In this document: positions 42,033 through 51,772 of the stretch, in pieces
Numbering within the stretch: the first letter of the stretch is position 1
Layout: every line of letters begins with the position of its first letter
NCBI RefSeq assembly: GCF_014207255.1
Contig: NZ_JACHCZ010000003.1
Location: 124,001 to 188,000 of the forward strand
Direction: 5' to 3'
DNA length: 64,000 bases
Source: Pseudomonas sp. JAI120
Lineage (GTDB): Bacteria > Pseudomonadota > Gammaproteobacteria > Pseudomonadales > Pseudomonadaceae
The notes under the pieces: generated by a model
The model's database searches: none
What the model saw: the letters and a program-made list of their open reading frames with translations, nothing else
What the model was told of the DNA's origin: nothing
Program-made: the position numbers and the translations under genes

Positions 42033-42980
42033 ATGAAAGGTTCACCCTCGTTGTTGTTGGCCGCCATGCTGAGTCTGCCAGTCATGGCGCACGCCGCAGA
42101 ACCGGAACAGTGCAAGACCGTCAACTTCTCCGATGTCGGCTGGACCGACATCACTGTCACCACCGCGACCACCAGCGAAATCCTCAAGGGCCTGGGCTAC
42201 AAGACCAAGACCACGATGATTTCCGTTCCTGTGACTTACAAGTCCCTGGCCGACGGCAAGAACATGGACGTGTTCCTCGGCAACTGGATGCCGACCATGG
42301 AAAACGACATCAAGCAGTACCGTGATGCCGGCACCGTGGAAACCGTGCGCGCCAACCTGGAAAACGCCAAGTACACCCTGGCGGTACCCGAGGCGCTGTA
42401 CAACAAAGGCCTGAAAGACTTCGCCGATATCGCCAAATTCAAGGAAGAGCTGGGCGGCAAGATCTACGGCATCGAGCCGGGTAACGACGGCAACCGCACC
42501 ATCCAGACCCTGATCGACAAAGACGCCTTCGGCCTCAAGACCGCCGGCTTCAAAGTCGTCGAATCCAGCGAAGCCGGGATGCTCTCCCAGGTGGAGCGCG
42601 CCACCAGGCGTGACCAGGCCATCGTGTTCCTTGGCTGGGAACCGCACCCGATGAACACCCGCTTCAAGATGAAATACCTGACCGGGGGTGACGACTCGTT
42701 TGGCCCCAACTACGGCCAGGCCACCATCTACACCAACACCCGCAAGGGCTACACCGAGGAATGCAGCAACGTCGGTCAGTTGCTGAAGAACCTGGTGTTC
42801 ACCTTGAACATGGAAAGCACCCTGATGGGTAATGTCTTGGACGACAAGATGAAGCCCGACGCCGCGGCGAAAGCCTGGCTGAAGAAGAACCCGCAAGTAC
42901 TCGACACTTGGCTCGCCGGTGTCACCACCGTCGATGGCAAACCAGGCCTGGAAGCCGTCAAAGCGTATCTAAACAAGTAA
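42033..42980 (+). CDS. cbcX: Choline-binding periplasmic protein CbcX
   Basis: The 315-residue substrate-binding subunit of the Cbc ABC importer for choline, betaine and carnitine has a signal peptide (MKGSPSLLLAAMLSLPVMAHAA). Choline-cage aromatic motifs are visible (VGWTDITVTTATT, FLGNWMPTMEND, FLGWEPHPMN). AGGAG lies 9 bases before the ATG at 42033; the frame is open further upstream but without a ribosome site. It precedes cbcWV, from which a stable hairpin separates it. Confidence 0.94.
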   Translation: MKGSPSLLLAAMLSLPVMAHAAEPEQCKTVNFSDVGWTDITVTTATTSEILKGLGYKTKTTMISVPVTYKSLADGKNMDVFLGNWMPTMENDIKQYRDAGTVETVRANLENAKYTLAVPEALYNKGLKDFADIAKFKEELGGKIYGIEPGNDGNRTIQTLIDKDAFGLKTAGFKVVESSEAGMLSQVERATRRDQAIVFLGWEPHPMNTRFKMKYLTGGDDSFGPNYGQATIYTNTRKGYTEECSNVGQLLKNLVFTLNMESTLMGNVLDDKMKPDAAAKAWLKKNPQVLDTWLAGVTTVDGKPGLEAVKAYLNK

Positions 42981-42988
42981 CCGCTGAC

Positions 42989-43018
42989 CCCGGGGCGGTA
43001 CGCTGCCCCGGGATGTTT
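42989..43018 (+). terminator. Intra-operon hairpin / attenuator after cbcX
   Basis: An 8-bp GC stem (CCCGGGGC / GCCCCGGG) with an 8-base loop is followed by ATGTTTT. Such hairpins after binding-protein genes usually protect the 3' end and reduce read-through, giving more binding protein than permease. Confidence 0.7.
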
Positions 43019-43047
43019 TCCCTCTTCGCATGTGGACATTCACTACC

Positions 43048-43893
43048 ATGCTGACTGAACAGAAAATCCCACTAGGCCAGTACATCGCTGCCTTCGTCGA
43101 ATGGTTGACCCAACACGGCGCCAACTACTTCGACGCAATCGCATCGACACTGGAAACGATGATCCACGGCGTGACGTTTGCGCTGACCTGGTTCAATCCG
43201 CTGGCATTGATCGGTCTGATTGCGCTGCTGGCTCACTTTATTCAACGTAAATGGGGACTGACTGTTTTTGTCATCGCCTCTTTCCTGCTGATCCTGAACC
43301 TTGGGTACTGGCAGGAAACCATGGAAACCCTCGCCCAGGTGCTGTTCGCCACCCTGGTCTGCGTGGTCATTGGTGTGCCGCTGGGCATTGTTGCCGCGCA
43401 CAAACCCATGTTCTACACCCTGATGCGGCCGGTGCTCGATCTGATGCAGACCGTACCGACCTTCGTCTACCTCATCCCTACCCTGACCCTCTTCGGGCTG
43501 GGTGTGGTGCCTGGTTTGATCTCCACGGTGGTGTTCGCGATTGCCGCGCCCATCCGCCTGACTTACCTGGGTATCCGTGATGTACCGCAAGAGTTGATGG
43601 ACGCCGGCAAGGCCTTTGGCTGCTCGCGCCGTCAGTTGCTCTCGCGCATTGAACTGCCCCACGCCATGCCGAGCATCGCTGCCGGTATTACCCAATGCAT
43701 CATGCTGTCGTTGTCGATGGTGGTGATCGCCGCCCTGGTGGGCGCCGACGGCCTCGGCAAGCCGGTGGTCAACGCGCTGAACACCGCCGACATCGCCCTG
43801 GGCTTTGAAGCCGGCCTGGCGATTGTGCTGCTGGCCATCATGCTCGACCGCATCTGCAAACAACCCGACGCCAAAGTAGGGGGTGATGCATGA
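43048..43893 (+). CDS. cbcW: Choline ABC transporter permease CbcW
   Basis: The 281-residue inner-membrane permease of the ProW/OpuAB class has about seven hydrophobic segments and the EAA loop DVPQELMDAGKAFGCSRRQLLSRIELPHAMP near 175-205. I use the ATG at 43048 (MLTEQKIPLGQY); an ATG at 43030 adds six residues. Neither has a strong ribosome site, consistent with lower translation than cbcX. The stop overlaps the cbcV start (ATGA). Confidence 0.93.
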   Translation: MLTEQKIPLGQYIAAFVEWLTQHGANYFDAIASTLETMIHGVTFALTWFNPLALIGLIALLAHFIQRKWGLTVFVIASFLLILNLGYWQETMETLAQVLFATLVCVVIGVPLGIVAAHKPMFYTLMRPVLDLMQTVPTFVYLIPTLTLFGLGVVPGLISTVVFAIAAPIRLTYLGIRDVPQELMDAGKAFGCSRRQLLSRIELPHAMPSIAAGITQCIMLSLSMVVIAALVGADGLGKPVVNALNTADIALGFEAGLAIVLLAIMLDRICKQPDAKVGGDA

Positions 43894-45068
43894 GCATTAT
43901 CCGATTCGACAATGTCGACGTAATTTTCTCCAAAGACCCACGCGAAGCGCTCAAGCTGCTGGACCAGGGCATGAGCCGTAACGAAATCCTGAAAAAAACC
44001 GGGCAGATCGTCGGCGTTGAAAAAGCCAGCCTGGATGTGGAAAAAGGCGAGATCTGCGTGCTGATGGGCCTGTCGGGCTCCGGCAAGTCGAGCCTGCTGC
44101 GCTGCATCAACGGCCTCAATACCGTCAGCCGTGGCCAGCTGTTCGTGGAGCATGAAGGTCGCCAGATCGACATCGCCTCCTGCACCCCCGCCGAGCTGAA
44201 AATGATGCGCACCAAGCGCATCGCCATGGTGTTCCAGAAGTTCGCCCTGATGCCCTGGCTGACGGTGCGCGAGAACATCAGCTTTGGTCTGGAAATGCAG
44301 GGCCGTCCGGAAAAAGAACGGCGCAAGCTGGTGGATGAAAAACTTGAGCTGGTGGGCCTGACCCAGTGGCGCAACAAGAGGCCGGATGAACTGTCCGGCG
44401 GCATGCAACAGCGCGTCGGCCTGGCCCGCGCGTTGGCGATGGACGCCGACATCCTGTTGATGGACGAGCCCTTCTCCGCCCTCGACCCGCTGATCCGCCA
44501 AGGCCTGCAGGACGAATTGCTGGAACTGCAAAGCAAGCTGAGCAAGACCATCGTGTTCGTCAGTCACGACCTCGACGAGGCGCTGAAGCTGGGCAGCCGT
44601 ATCGCGATCATGAAAGACGGCAAGATCATCCAGTACAGCGTGCCGGAAGAGATCGTGCTGAACCCGGCGGACGACTACGTACGCACCTTCGTCGCCCACA
44701 CCAACCCGCTGAACGTACTGTGCGGCCGCAGCCTGATGCGCACGCTGGACAACTGCAAACGCGTCAACGGTTCGGTGTGCCTGGATCCTGGTGGCGACTC
44801 ATGGCTGGACCTGGCCGAAGGCAACACCATCCAGGGCGCGCGGCAGAATGGCGTGGTGATGAATTTGCAGAACTGGGCACCGGGGCAACCGGTGGAAGGT
44901 TTGGGCCGGGTACCGACACTGGTGGATTCGAATATCGGCATGCGTGATGCGCTGCAGATTCGTTATCAGACGGGGAACAAGCTGGTGTTGCATGACAACA
45001 ACCAGGTGGTGGGGATCCTGGGCGATAGTGAGCTCTACCATGCCTTGCTGGGCAAAAACCTGGGCTAG
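43890..45068 (+). CDS. cbcV: Choline ABC transporter ATPase CbcV
   Basis: The 392-residue ATPase of the quaternary amine importer has Walker A GLSGSGKSS at 60-68, the ABC signature LSGGMQQRVGLARALAMD near 169 and Walker B ILLMDEPFSALDPL near 190. A C-terminal extension of about 110 residues after 285 takes the place of CBS domains in the ProV family. It pairs with CbcW and is shared by CbcX and CaiX-type binding proteins. Confidence 0.94.
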   Translation: MSIIRFDNVDVIFSKDPREALKLLDQGMSRNEILKKTGQIVGVEKASLDVEKGEICVLMGLSGSGKSSLLRCINGLNTVSRGQLFVEHEGRQIDIASCTPAELKMMRTKRIAMVFQKFALMPWLTVRENISFGLEMQGRPEKERRKLVDEKLELVGLTQWRNKRPDELSGGMQQRVGLARALAMDADILLMDEPFSALDPLIRQGLQDELLELQSKLSKTIVFVSHDLDEALKLGSRIAIMKDGKIIQYSVPEEIVLNPADDYVRTFVAHTNPLNVLCGRSLMRTLDNCKRVNGSVCLDPGGDSWLDLAEGNTIQGARQNGVVMNLQNWAPGQPVEGLGRVPTLVDSNIGMRDALQIRYQTGNKLVLHDNNQVVGILGDSELYHALLGKNLG

Positions 45069-45106
45069 CACACACTGCAAACGCCATTGGAGAAACCGGG
45101 TCAAAA

Positions 45107-45199
45107 ATGTGGGAGGGGGCTTGCTCCCGATAGCGGTGGATCAGTAACAGATCGACTGACTGACACACCGCTATCGGGAGCAAGCCCCCTCCCACATTT
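45107..45199. repeat. REPIN
   Basis: Inverted GTGGGAGGGGGCTTGCTCCC / GGGAGCAAGCCCCCTCCCAC arms around a 40-bp spacer between the convergent cbcV and betT genes. Confidence 0.92.
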
Positions 45200-45221
45200 A
45201 AAGCACCACCAGGCTCAACTA

Positions 45222-47213
45222 TCAGCTATAGACACGGCCAAGGAGCTGCCGATGGCTTTCAAACTGATCGAGCACGTCCCGGGTGATCTGTTCCTGGGCG
45301 AAGCCCATCAGGTCGTATTCCTGAGGCCCGTTGTGCAGGTACACCTCGGCGCGGTAATAGCGGGTGCGTTCTTCTTCGGGCAGGTCGCTTGGTGCCGACG
45401 AGTAAGCATCCAGGCTCACTTCATAAACGAACGGGTTGCCCTCTTCCATCTCGATGCGCACACCGATGCAGCGCTTGGACTTACCCAACAGCGTCTGCAC
45501 TTCCAACCCTTGCTCACGCAACGCGACCGCCGCCTCTTCCAGCGCCGGCGTGACGTGCTTGTCCATAAAGCGCTGCACAGTGCCCTGGCTCGGTTGCAGG
45601 TCGAGTGCCGTCAAACGCTCGCTGAAGCCACGACGCCCGCGTTCAGCCAGTTGCGCCTGCTCCTGTTCGATCGCCACGTCCTGGCGCATCGCCTTGTGCA
45701 AACCGAACATAAAGACAATCAGCACCACCGAGAACGGCAGCCCCGCCAGCACCACCATGGTTTGCATGGCTTCGAAGTTGCCGGCAAACAGCAGGCCGAT
45801 GGTCACCAGGGTGATCACCGCCGACCAGAAGATGCGCAACCAGTGCGGCGCATCTTCATCCACATTGCCGCCCTTGCAGGAAAGGTTGGCCATCATCACC
45901 GCGCCGGAATCCGCCGGGGTCAGGAACAACACAAAGCCCACGAAGATCGACACGCCGATGACGATTTTCGACGCTGGGTAATGCTCCAGCAATTGGTAGA
46001 TAGACATGGACGGTTGTTCCAGCGCCGTCTTGCCCAGCTCCACCGCACCGTGGTTGAGCACCAGGTCCAGCGCCGAGTTACCGAAGATCGACAGCCACGC
46101 CAGGGTAAAGCCCAGGGGAATCAGCAGCACGCCGGCCACCAGTTCACGCACCGTGCGGCCACGGGAAATACGCGCGATGAACATGCCCACGAATGGTGCC
46201 CAGGAAATCCACCAGGCCCAGTAGAACAGGGTCCACAGGCCCATCCAGCGTTCGGTCTTGTCACCGTCGCCTTCGTACACATAGAGGTCGAAGGTTTTCA
46301 GCACGATGCCGTTGAGGTAGTCACCGGTGTTCTGCACCAGGCCGTTGAGCAGGTGCAGGGTCGGGCCGAACAGCAGCACGAAGATCAGCAAACCGCTGAA
46401 CAGCACGATGTTGAGGTTGGACAGGCGGCGGATGCCGTTCTCCACACCCGACACGGCGGCGATGGTCGCCACGGTGCTCATCACAATGATCACGATCAGC
46501 AGGTTGGTGTTGCTGTGCGCCATGCCGAACAGGTTTTCCAGGCCGGACGACACCTGCATCGAACCGATGCCCAGGTTAGTCACCAGGCCCAGCAGGGTCA
46601 CGAACATGCCGAAACCATCCACCGCGTGACCAGCCGCGCCCTTGACCCAACGCTCACCCACCAGCGGGTACAACGCCGAACGCAAGGCCAGCGGCTGGTT
46701 ATGCCGGTAGGCGAAGTACGCCACGGCCAGGCCGACCAACGCATAGATCGCCCAGCCATGCAGGCCCCAGTGCAGGAAGGTCAACTGCAGCGCCTGACGT
46801 GCCGCGCTGTTGCTGGCGGCGGCGCCTTCCGGCGGGTTGAAGTAGTGATCCAGCGGCTCCGAAGCGCCGAAGTACAGCAGCGAGATGCCGATGCCCGACG
46901 AGAACAGCATGCCGGCCCAGGCGCCGTAGCTGAAGTCCGGGGTGTCGTCCTTGCTGCCCAGTTTCAATTTGCCGTAGGACGAAAACGCCAGGCCGACCAC
47001 AAACACCAGGTAGGCGGCGATGACCACCATGTAGTACCAGCCAAAGCTTTTGGAAAGCCAGGCCTGGGCTACGCCGAGCATGCGCCCGGCCTCCTGCGGG
47101 GCGATGATCAGAATGGCGGTCAACAACAGAATCAGCGCGGTGGAGGTGTAGAACACCCAACCGTTGACCCGCACCTTTTCCGGCGGGGTCTTTATAAGAG
47201 AGGCAGAACTCAT
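45222..47213 (-). CDS. betT: Choline transporter BetT (BCCT family)
   Basis: The 663-residue betaine/choline/carnitine transporter has 12 hydrophobic segments from residues 20-510 and the BCCT signature WTLFYWAWWISWAPFVGMFIARISRGRTVRE near 320-350. A long cytosolic C-terminal domain of about 150 residues (VAIEQEQAQLAERG onward) is typical of osmosensing BetT proteins. I use the ATG at 47213 with GGAG 10 bases upstream. It is divergent from betI with the BetI operator in the gap. Confidence 0.95.
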   Translation of the reverse strand: MSSASLIKTPPEKVRVNGWVFYTSTALILLLTAILIIAPQEAGRMLGVAQAWLSKSFGWYYMVVIAAYLVFVVGLAFSSYGKLKLGSKDDTPDFSYGAWAGMLFSSGIGISLLYFGASEPLDHYFNPPEGAAASNSAARQALQLTFLHWGLHGWAIYALVGLAVAYFAYRHNQPLALRSALYPLVGERWVKGAAGHAVDGFGMFVTLLGLVTNLGIGSMQVSSGLENLFGMAHSNTNLLIVIIVMSTVATIAAVSGVENGIRRLSNLNIVLFSGLLIFVLLFGPTLHLLNGLVQNTGDYLNGIVLKTFDLYVYEGDGDKTERWMGLWTLFYWAWWISWAPFVGMFIARISRGRTVRELVAGVLLIPLGFTLAWLSIFGNSALDLVLNHGAVELGKTALEQPSMSIYQLLEHYPASKIVIGVSIFVGFVLFLTPADSGAVMMANLSCKGGNVDEDAPHWLRIFWSAVITLVTIGLLFAGNFEAMQTMVVLAGLPFSVVLIVFMFGLHKAMRQDVAIEQEQAQLAERGRRGFSERLTALDLQPSQGTVQRFMDKHVTPALEEAAVALREQGLEVQTLLGKSKRCIGVRIEMEEGNPFVYEVSLDAYSSAPSDLPEEERTRYYRAEVYLHNGPQEYDLMGFAQEQITRDVLDQFESHRQLLGRVYS

Positions 47214-47546
47214 GGCGCAGATGCTCCAGGCAGTGCGAGAGAGAAACACAAGGCAACGGTTATCCCGACCTATCGATTTTTCGGCAGTCGACGGACGGGT
47301 GTTATAAAGACACCCCGAAAATCCTTGAGCCCCACCAGGCAGTGGGCAGGCCTTGATACCGCCTGTTTCAAAGGTTTTTGCAGGTGTCAGATGTCGTCGC
47401 CCTCAAGTAGGAAATACCTGTAGGCAGCGACCATTTGTCGCAGAGCTTATTCTTTGTTGATTGAACGTTCAATCAAAACAAAATAGACTGGCCTTCAAGT
47501 CGACGAACGTTCATCGCCCGTCGGCAGGCCTAAGGAGAGGTGCTAG
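47214..47546. promoter_or_regulatory. Divergent betT / betI control region
   Basis: 333 bp without a gene. It contains one perfect 20-bp palindrome at 47457-47476, closer to betI than betT. No other strong motif was seen. Confidence 0.6.
47457..47476. promoter_or_regulatory. BetI operator palindrome
   Basis: TTGATTGAACGTTCAATCAA is a perfect 20-bp palindrome 71 bp upstream of the betI start. BetI is a choline-responsive TetR repressor that binds such sites in the bet promoter region. Confidence 0.8.
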
Positions 47547-48140
47547 ATGCCCAAGGTCGGTATGCAACCCATACGCCGCCAACAGTTGATCGAAGCCACG
47601 CTGACGGCCATCGATCAGGTCGGAATGGGAGATGCCAGCATTGCGCTGATCGCCCGTTTGGCCGGGGTCTCGAACGGCATCATCAGTCACTACTTTCAGG
47701 ACAAGAACGGCCTGATCGCCGCGACGATGCGGTACTTGATGAATGTGCTGATCGAGAACGTCCACGAACGCAGGCTTGCGCTGAAGGACGACAGCCCAAG
47801 GGCGCACCTTCGGGTGATCATCGAGGGCAACTTCGACGCCAGCCAGGTCAATGGCCCGGCAATGAAAACCTGGCTGGCCTTCTGGGCCACCAGCATGCAT
47901 CACCCGTCATTGCACAGGTTGCAGCGGATCAACGATCAACGTCTGTATTCCAACCTGTGCTGCCAGTTCCGCCGAGTGCTGCCGCTGCCGCACGCACGCA
48001 AAGCAGCCAGAGGCCTGGCGGCCCTGATCGACGGTTTGTGGTTGCGCGGCGCCCTGTCGGGAGACGCTTTCGACACGGCGCAGGCGCAACGGATCGCTTA
48101 CGAATACATGGATTTCCAATTGGCCAAGCAGGTGAGTTAG
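47547..48140 (+). CDS. betI: BetI, choline-sensing TetR repressor
   Basis: The 197-residue TetR-family repressor has its helix-turn-helix at about 22-50 (DASIALIARLAGVSNGIISHYFQDKNGLIAAT); the C-terminal ligand domain includes WLAFWATSMHHPSLHRLQRIN. It represses betIBA until choline binds. GAGG lies about 8 bases before the ATG. It is the first gene of betI-betB-betA. Confidence 0.95.
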   Translation: MPKVGMQPIRRQQLIEATLTAIDQVGMGDASIALIARLAGVSNGIISHYFQDKNGLIAATMRYLMNVLIENVHERRLALKDDSPRAHLRVIIEGNFDASQVNGPAMKTWLAFWATSMHHPSLHRLQRINDQRLYSNLCCQFRRVLPLPHARKAARGLAALIDGLWLRGALSGDAFDTAQAQRIAYEYMDFQLAKQVS

Positions 48141-48250
48141 AGCCCTTATAAACGCTCAACCCCTGAACGTCTGCCGCTCAGTGTTGCCACACCCTTATGG
48201 CCCACTTTGCGGCGGGTAACGCCAACCACTTATGCACTTGCGAGGACTTT

Positions 48251-49723
48251 ATGGCCCGTTTCGACCTGCAAAAACTCTACATTGACGGCGGCTACAGCGA
48301 CGCTGGCAGCGATGCCACCTTCGAAGCCATCAACCCGGCTAACGGTGAAGTTCTCGCCCAAGTGCAACGCGCAACGAAAGAAGACGTTGAACGTGCCGTG
48401 GTCAGCGCCGAAAAAGGCCAGAAAATCTGGGCTGCGATGACCGCCATGGAGCGTTCGCGCATCCTGCGTCGTGCCGTCGACATCCTGCGCGAGCGCAACG
48501 ACGAGCTGGCCGCCCTGGAAACCCTGGACACCGGTAAAGCCTTCTCCGAAACCCAGTACGTCGACATCGTTACCGGCGCTGACGTGCTCGAATACTACGC
48601 AGGCCTGGTGCCGGCGATCGAAGGCGAGCAGATCCCACTGCGCGACACTTCCTTCGTCTACACCCGCCGCGAGCCGCTGGGCGTGGTCGCCGGTATCGGC
48701 GCCTGGAACTACCCGATCCAGATCGCCCTGTGGAAATCCGCACCGGCCCTGGCCGCCGGTAACGCGATGATCTTCAAGCCAAGCGAAGTCACCTCGCTGA
48801 CCACCCTGAAACTGGCCGAGATCTACACCGAAGCCGGGGTTCCAGCAGGCGTATTCAACGTCTTGACCGGCAGCGGCCGTGAAGTCGGCACCTGGCTGAC
48901 CGAGCACCCACGCATCGAGAAAGTCTCGTTCACCGGCGGCACCGACACCGGCAAGAAAGTCATGGCCAGCGCGTCGAGCTCTTCGCTCAAGGAAGTGACC
49001 ATGGAACTGGGCGGCAAATCGCCGCTGATCGTGTTCGAAGACGCCGACCTGGATCGTGCCGCCGACATCGCGATGATGGCCAACTTCTACAGCTCCGGCC
49101 AGGTCTGCACCAACGGCACTCGCGTGTTCGTGCCCAAGCACCTGCAAGCGGCGTTCGAAGCCAAGATCGTTGAGCGTGTTGCCCGTATCCGCGTCGGCGA
49201 CCCGCAAGACGCCAACACCAACTTCGGTCCGCTGGTCAGCTTCGCCCACATGGAAAGCGTGCTGGGCTACATCGCCAAAGGTAAGGAAGAAGGTGCCCGC
49301 GTACTGTGCGGCGGCGACCGCCTGACCGACGGCGATTTCGCCAAAGGCGCCTTCGTGGCCCCGACCGTGTTCACCGACTGCACCGACGAGATGACCATCG
49401 TCCGTGAAGAAATCTTCGGCCCGGTGATGAGCATCCTCACCTACGAAACCGAAGAAGAAGTGATCCGCCGCGCCAACGACACCGACTTCGGCCTGGCCGC
49501 GGGCCTGGTGACCAAGGACCTGAACCGCGCCCACCGCGTGATTCATCAGCTGGAAGCGGGCATCTGCTGGATCAACGCCTGGGGCGAATCCGACGCGAAG
49601 ATGCCGGTCGGTGGCTACAAGCAATCCGGTGTGGGCCGTGAGAACGGCATCAGCTCGCTGAACAACTTTACCCGCATCAAATCGGTACAGGTTGAGCTGG
49701 GCGACTACGCCTCGGTGTTCTAA
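48251..49723 (+). CDS. betB: Betaine aldehyde dehydrogenase BetB
   Basis: The 490-residue NAD(P)+ dehydrogenase oxidises betaine aldehyde to glycine betaine. Catalytic residues are Cys286 (SSGQVCTNGTR) and Glu252 (VTMELGGKSPL), and the cofactor loop is FTGGTDTGKKV near 227-237, exactly as in the P. aeruginosa enzyme. GAGGA is 6 bases before the ATG at 48251; the frame is open 18 codons further up without support. It follows betI by 110 bp. Confidence 0.97.
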   Translation: MARFDLQKLYIDGGYSDAGSDATFEAINPANGEVLAQVQRATKEDVERAVVSAEKGQKIWAAMTAMERSRILRRAVDILRERNDELAALETLDTGKAFSETQYVDIVTGADVLEYYAGLVPAIEGEQIPLRDTSFVYTRREPLGVVAGIGAWNYPIQIALWKSAPALAAGNAMIFKPSEVTSLTTLKLAEIYTEAGVPAGVFNVLTGSGREVGTWLTEHPRIEKVSFTGGTDTGKKVMASASSSSLKEVTMELGGKSPLIVFEDADLDRAADIAMMANFYSSGQVCTNGTRVFVPKHLQAAFEAKIVERVARIRVGDPQDANTNFGPLVSFAHMESVLGYIAKGKEEGARVLCGGDRLTDGDFAKGAFVAPTVFTDCTDEMTIVREEIFGPVMSILTYETEEEVIRRANDTDFGLAAGLVTKDLNRAHRVIHQLEAGICWINAWGESDAKMPVGGYKQSGVGRENGISSLNNFTRIKSVQVELGDYASVF

Positions 49724-49754
49724 GACCCGAGCCTTGCGTTGCCTTTGAGGCCGC

Positions 49755-49829
49755 CATCGGGGGCGAGCCCCCTCCCACCTTTGACTGTGTAAACCCGATC
49801 AAATGTGGAAGGGGGCTCGCCCCCGATGA
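49755..49829. repeat. REPIN between betB and betA
   Basis: ATCGGGGGCGAGCCCCCTCC and the inverted GGAAGGGGGCTCGCCCCCGA. Both arms carry the compensating GCGAGC/GCTCGC change, so the hairpin pairing is kept. Confidence 0.9.
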
Positions 49830-49865
49830 GGCCCGACCTGACCACACTTCAAAGAGGGTGCATTT

Positions 49866-51569
49866 ATGTCCCAAGAATACGACTACATCATTGTGGGTGC
49901 CGGCTCCGCCGGTAACACCCTGGCGACCCGTCTGACCGAAGACGAAGGCGTCACCGTCCTGCTGCTGGAAGCCGGCGGCCCCGACTACCGCCTCGATTTC
50001 CGTACCCAAATGCCGGCCGCCCTGGCCTTTCCGCTGCAAGGCCGCCGCTACAACTGGGCCTACGAAACCGATCCGGAGCCACACATGGACGGCCGTCGGA
50101 TGGAATGCGGTCGCGGCAAGGGCCTGGGTGGCTCTTCGCTGATCAACGGCATGTGCTACATCCGTGGCAACGCCATGGACTACGACAACTGGTCGAAGCT
50201 TCCGGGCCTGGAAGACTGGAGCTACCTCGATTGCCTGCCGTATTTCCGCAAGGCCGAAACCCGCGACATCGGCCCGAACGACTGGCACGGCGGCGATGGC
50301 CCGGTGAGCGTGACCACGCCTAAAGCGGGCAATAACCCGCTGTTCCACGCCATGGTTGAAGCAGGCGTGCAGGCCGGTTACCCGCGCACCGAAGACTTGA
50401 ACGGCTACCAGCAGGAAGGCTTCGGCCCGATGGACCGTACCGTCACGCCTAACGGCCGTCGCGCCAGCACCGCGCGCGGTTACCTGGACATAGCCAAGAA
50501 GCGCTCCACACTGACCATCGTCACCCACGCCCTCACCGACAAAGTGTTGTTCGAAGGCAAGCGTGCCGTTGGCGTGCGTTACCTGATCGGTGCCGCCGAA
50601 GAGCGCGTTGAAGCCCGTGCGCGTAAAGAAGTGCTGGTGTGCAGCGGCGCAATCGCTTCGCCGCAACTGCTGCAACGCTCCGGCGTGGGCCCGGCCAAAC
50701 TGCTGGAAAGCCTCGACATCCAGGTGGTCCACGACCTGCCTGGCGTCGGCGAAAACCTGCAGGACCACCTTGAGCTGTATCTGCAATATGCGTGCACCCA
50801 GCCGGTGTCGCTGTACCCGTCGCTGCTCTGGTACAACCAGCCGGCCATCGGTGCCGAATGGCTGTTCAACGGCACCGGCATCGGCGCCAGCAACCAGTTC
50901 GAAGCGGGCGGTTTTATCCGGACCCGTGAAGAATTCGAATGGCCGAACATCCAGTACCACTTCCTGCCGGTCGCGATTAACTACAACGGCAGCAACGGTG
51001 TGAAAGAGCACGGTTTCCAGGCGCACATGGGCTCCATGCGCTCGCCGAGCCGTGGCCGCGTGCAACTGAAGTCGAAGAACCCACGGGACTACCCGAGCAT
51101 CCTCTTCAACTACATGGCCACCGAGCAGGACTGGCAGGAATTCCGCGACGGCATCCGCCTGACCCGTGAAATCATGCAGCAGCCGGCACTCGATCCCTAC
51201 CGTGGCCGCGAAATCAGCCCGGGCATCGAGGTGCAAACCGATGAGCAGTTGGACAAGTTCATCCGCGAGCACGCCGAAACCGCGTTCCACCCGTCCTGCT
51301 CGTGCAAGATGGGCGACGACGAGATGGCCGTGGTCGATGGCGAAGGCCGCGTGCACGGCATGCAGGGTCTGCGCGTAGTCGATGCGTCGATCATGCCGAT
51401 CATCACCACCGGCAACCTGAACGCGCCGACGATCATGATCGCCGAGAAAATCGCCGACAAGATCCGTGGCCGCCAGCCGCTGCCGCGCAGCACTGCCGAC
51501 TACTACGTGGCCGGCGATGCGCCGGTGCGTGGCAAGCCGTTGCGTGAAGTGGGGCCGACTGCGCAGTAA
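49866..51569 (+). CDS. betA: Choline dehydrogenase BetA
   Basis: The 567-residue GMC-family flavoprotein oxidises choline to betaine aldehyde, with the membrane electron chain as acceptor. It has the N-terminal FAD fold YIIVGAGSAGNTLATRLTED, the GMC signature GRGKGLGGSSLINGMCYIRGN near 81-101, and the C-terminal active site HPSCSCKMG near 474 with the partner His/Asn segment TTGNLNAPTIMIAEK. Length fits. It is the last gene of the bet operon. Confidence 0.97.
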   Translation: MSQEYDYIIVGAGSAGNTLATRLTEDEGVTVLLLEAGGPDYRLDFRTQMPAALAFPLQGRRYNWAYETDPEPHMDGRRMECGRGKGLGGSSLINGMCYIRGNAMDYDNWSKLPGLEDWSYLDCLPYFRKAETRDIGPNDWHGGDGPVSVTTPKAGNNPLFHAMVEAGVQAGYPRTEDLNGYQQEGFGPMDRTVTPNGRRASTARGYLDIAKKRSTLTIVTHALTDKVLFEGKRAVGVRYLIGAAEERVEARARKEVLVCSGAIASPQLLQRSGVGPAKLLESLDIQVVHDLPGVGENLQDHLELYLQYACTQPVSLYPSLLWYNQPAIGAEWLFNGTGIGASNQFEAGGFIRTREEFEWPNIQYHFLPVAINYNGSNGVKEHGFQAHMGSMRSPSRGRVQLKSKNPRDYPSILFNYMATEQDWQEFRDGIRLTREIMQQPALDPYRGREISPGIEVQTDEQLDKFIREHAETAFHPSCSCKMGDDEMAVVDGEGRVHGMQGLRVVDASIMPIITTGNLNAPTIMIAEKIADKIRGRQPLPRSTADYYVAGDAPVRGKPLREVGPTAQ

Positions 51570-51589
51570 CTGATTCACTGCGGTGCCTT

Positions 51590-51664
51590 CATCGGGGGCA
51601 AGCCCCCTCCCACATTTGAATGTATTCACAAATCAAGTGTGGGAGGGGGCTTGCCCCCGATAGG
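51590..51664. repeat. REPIN
   Basis: ATCGGGGGCAAGCCCCCTCC, a 25-bp spacer (TTTGAATGTATTCACAAATC), then GTGGGAGGGGGCTTGCCCCC. It follows betA. Confidence 0.92.
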
Positions 51665-51772
51665 GCCCGATCAGGCACTGCAAACCTTGCCTCTACACTT
51701 TCCTTGATCAGCCCCCAGCCCAGGCCTACTCTGTTTGCCTGCCCGCGCTGAGCCGCCCACAAGGAAGGCCCC

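Noticed and set aside
45087..47423. A 778-codon open frame opposite betT
   Set aside because: Antisense shadow; starts inside a REPIN and has Gln/His-rich low-complexity translation.
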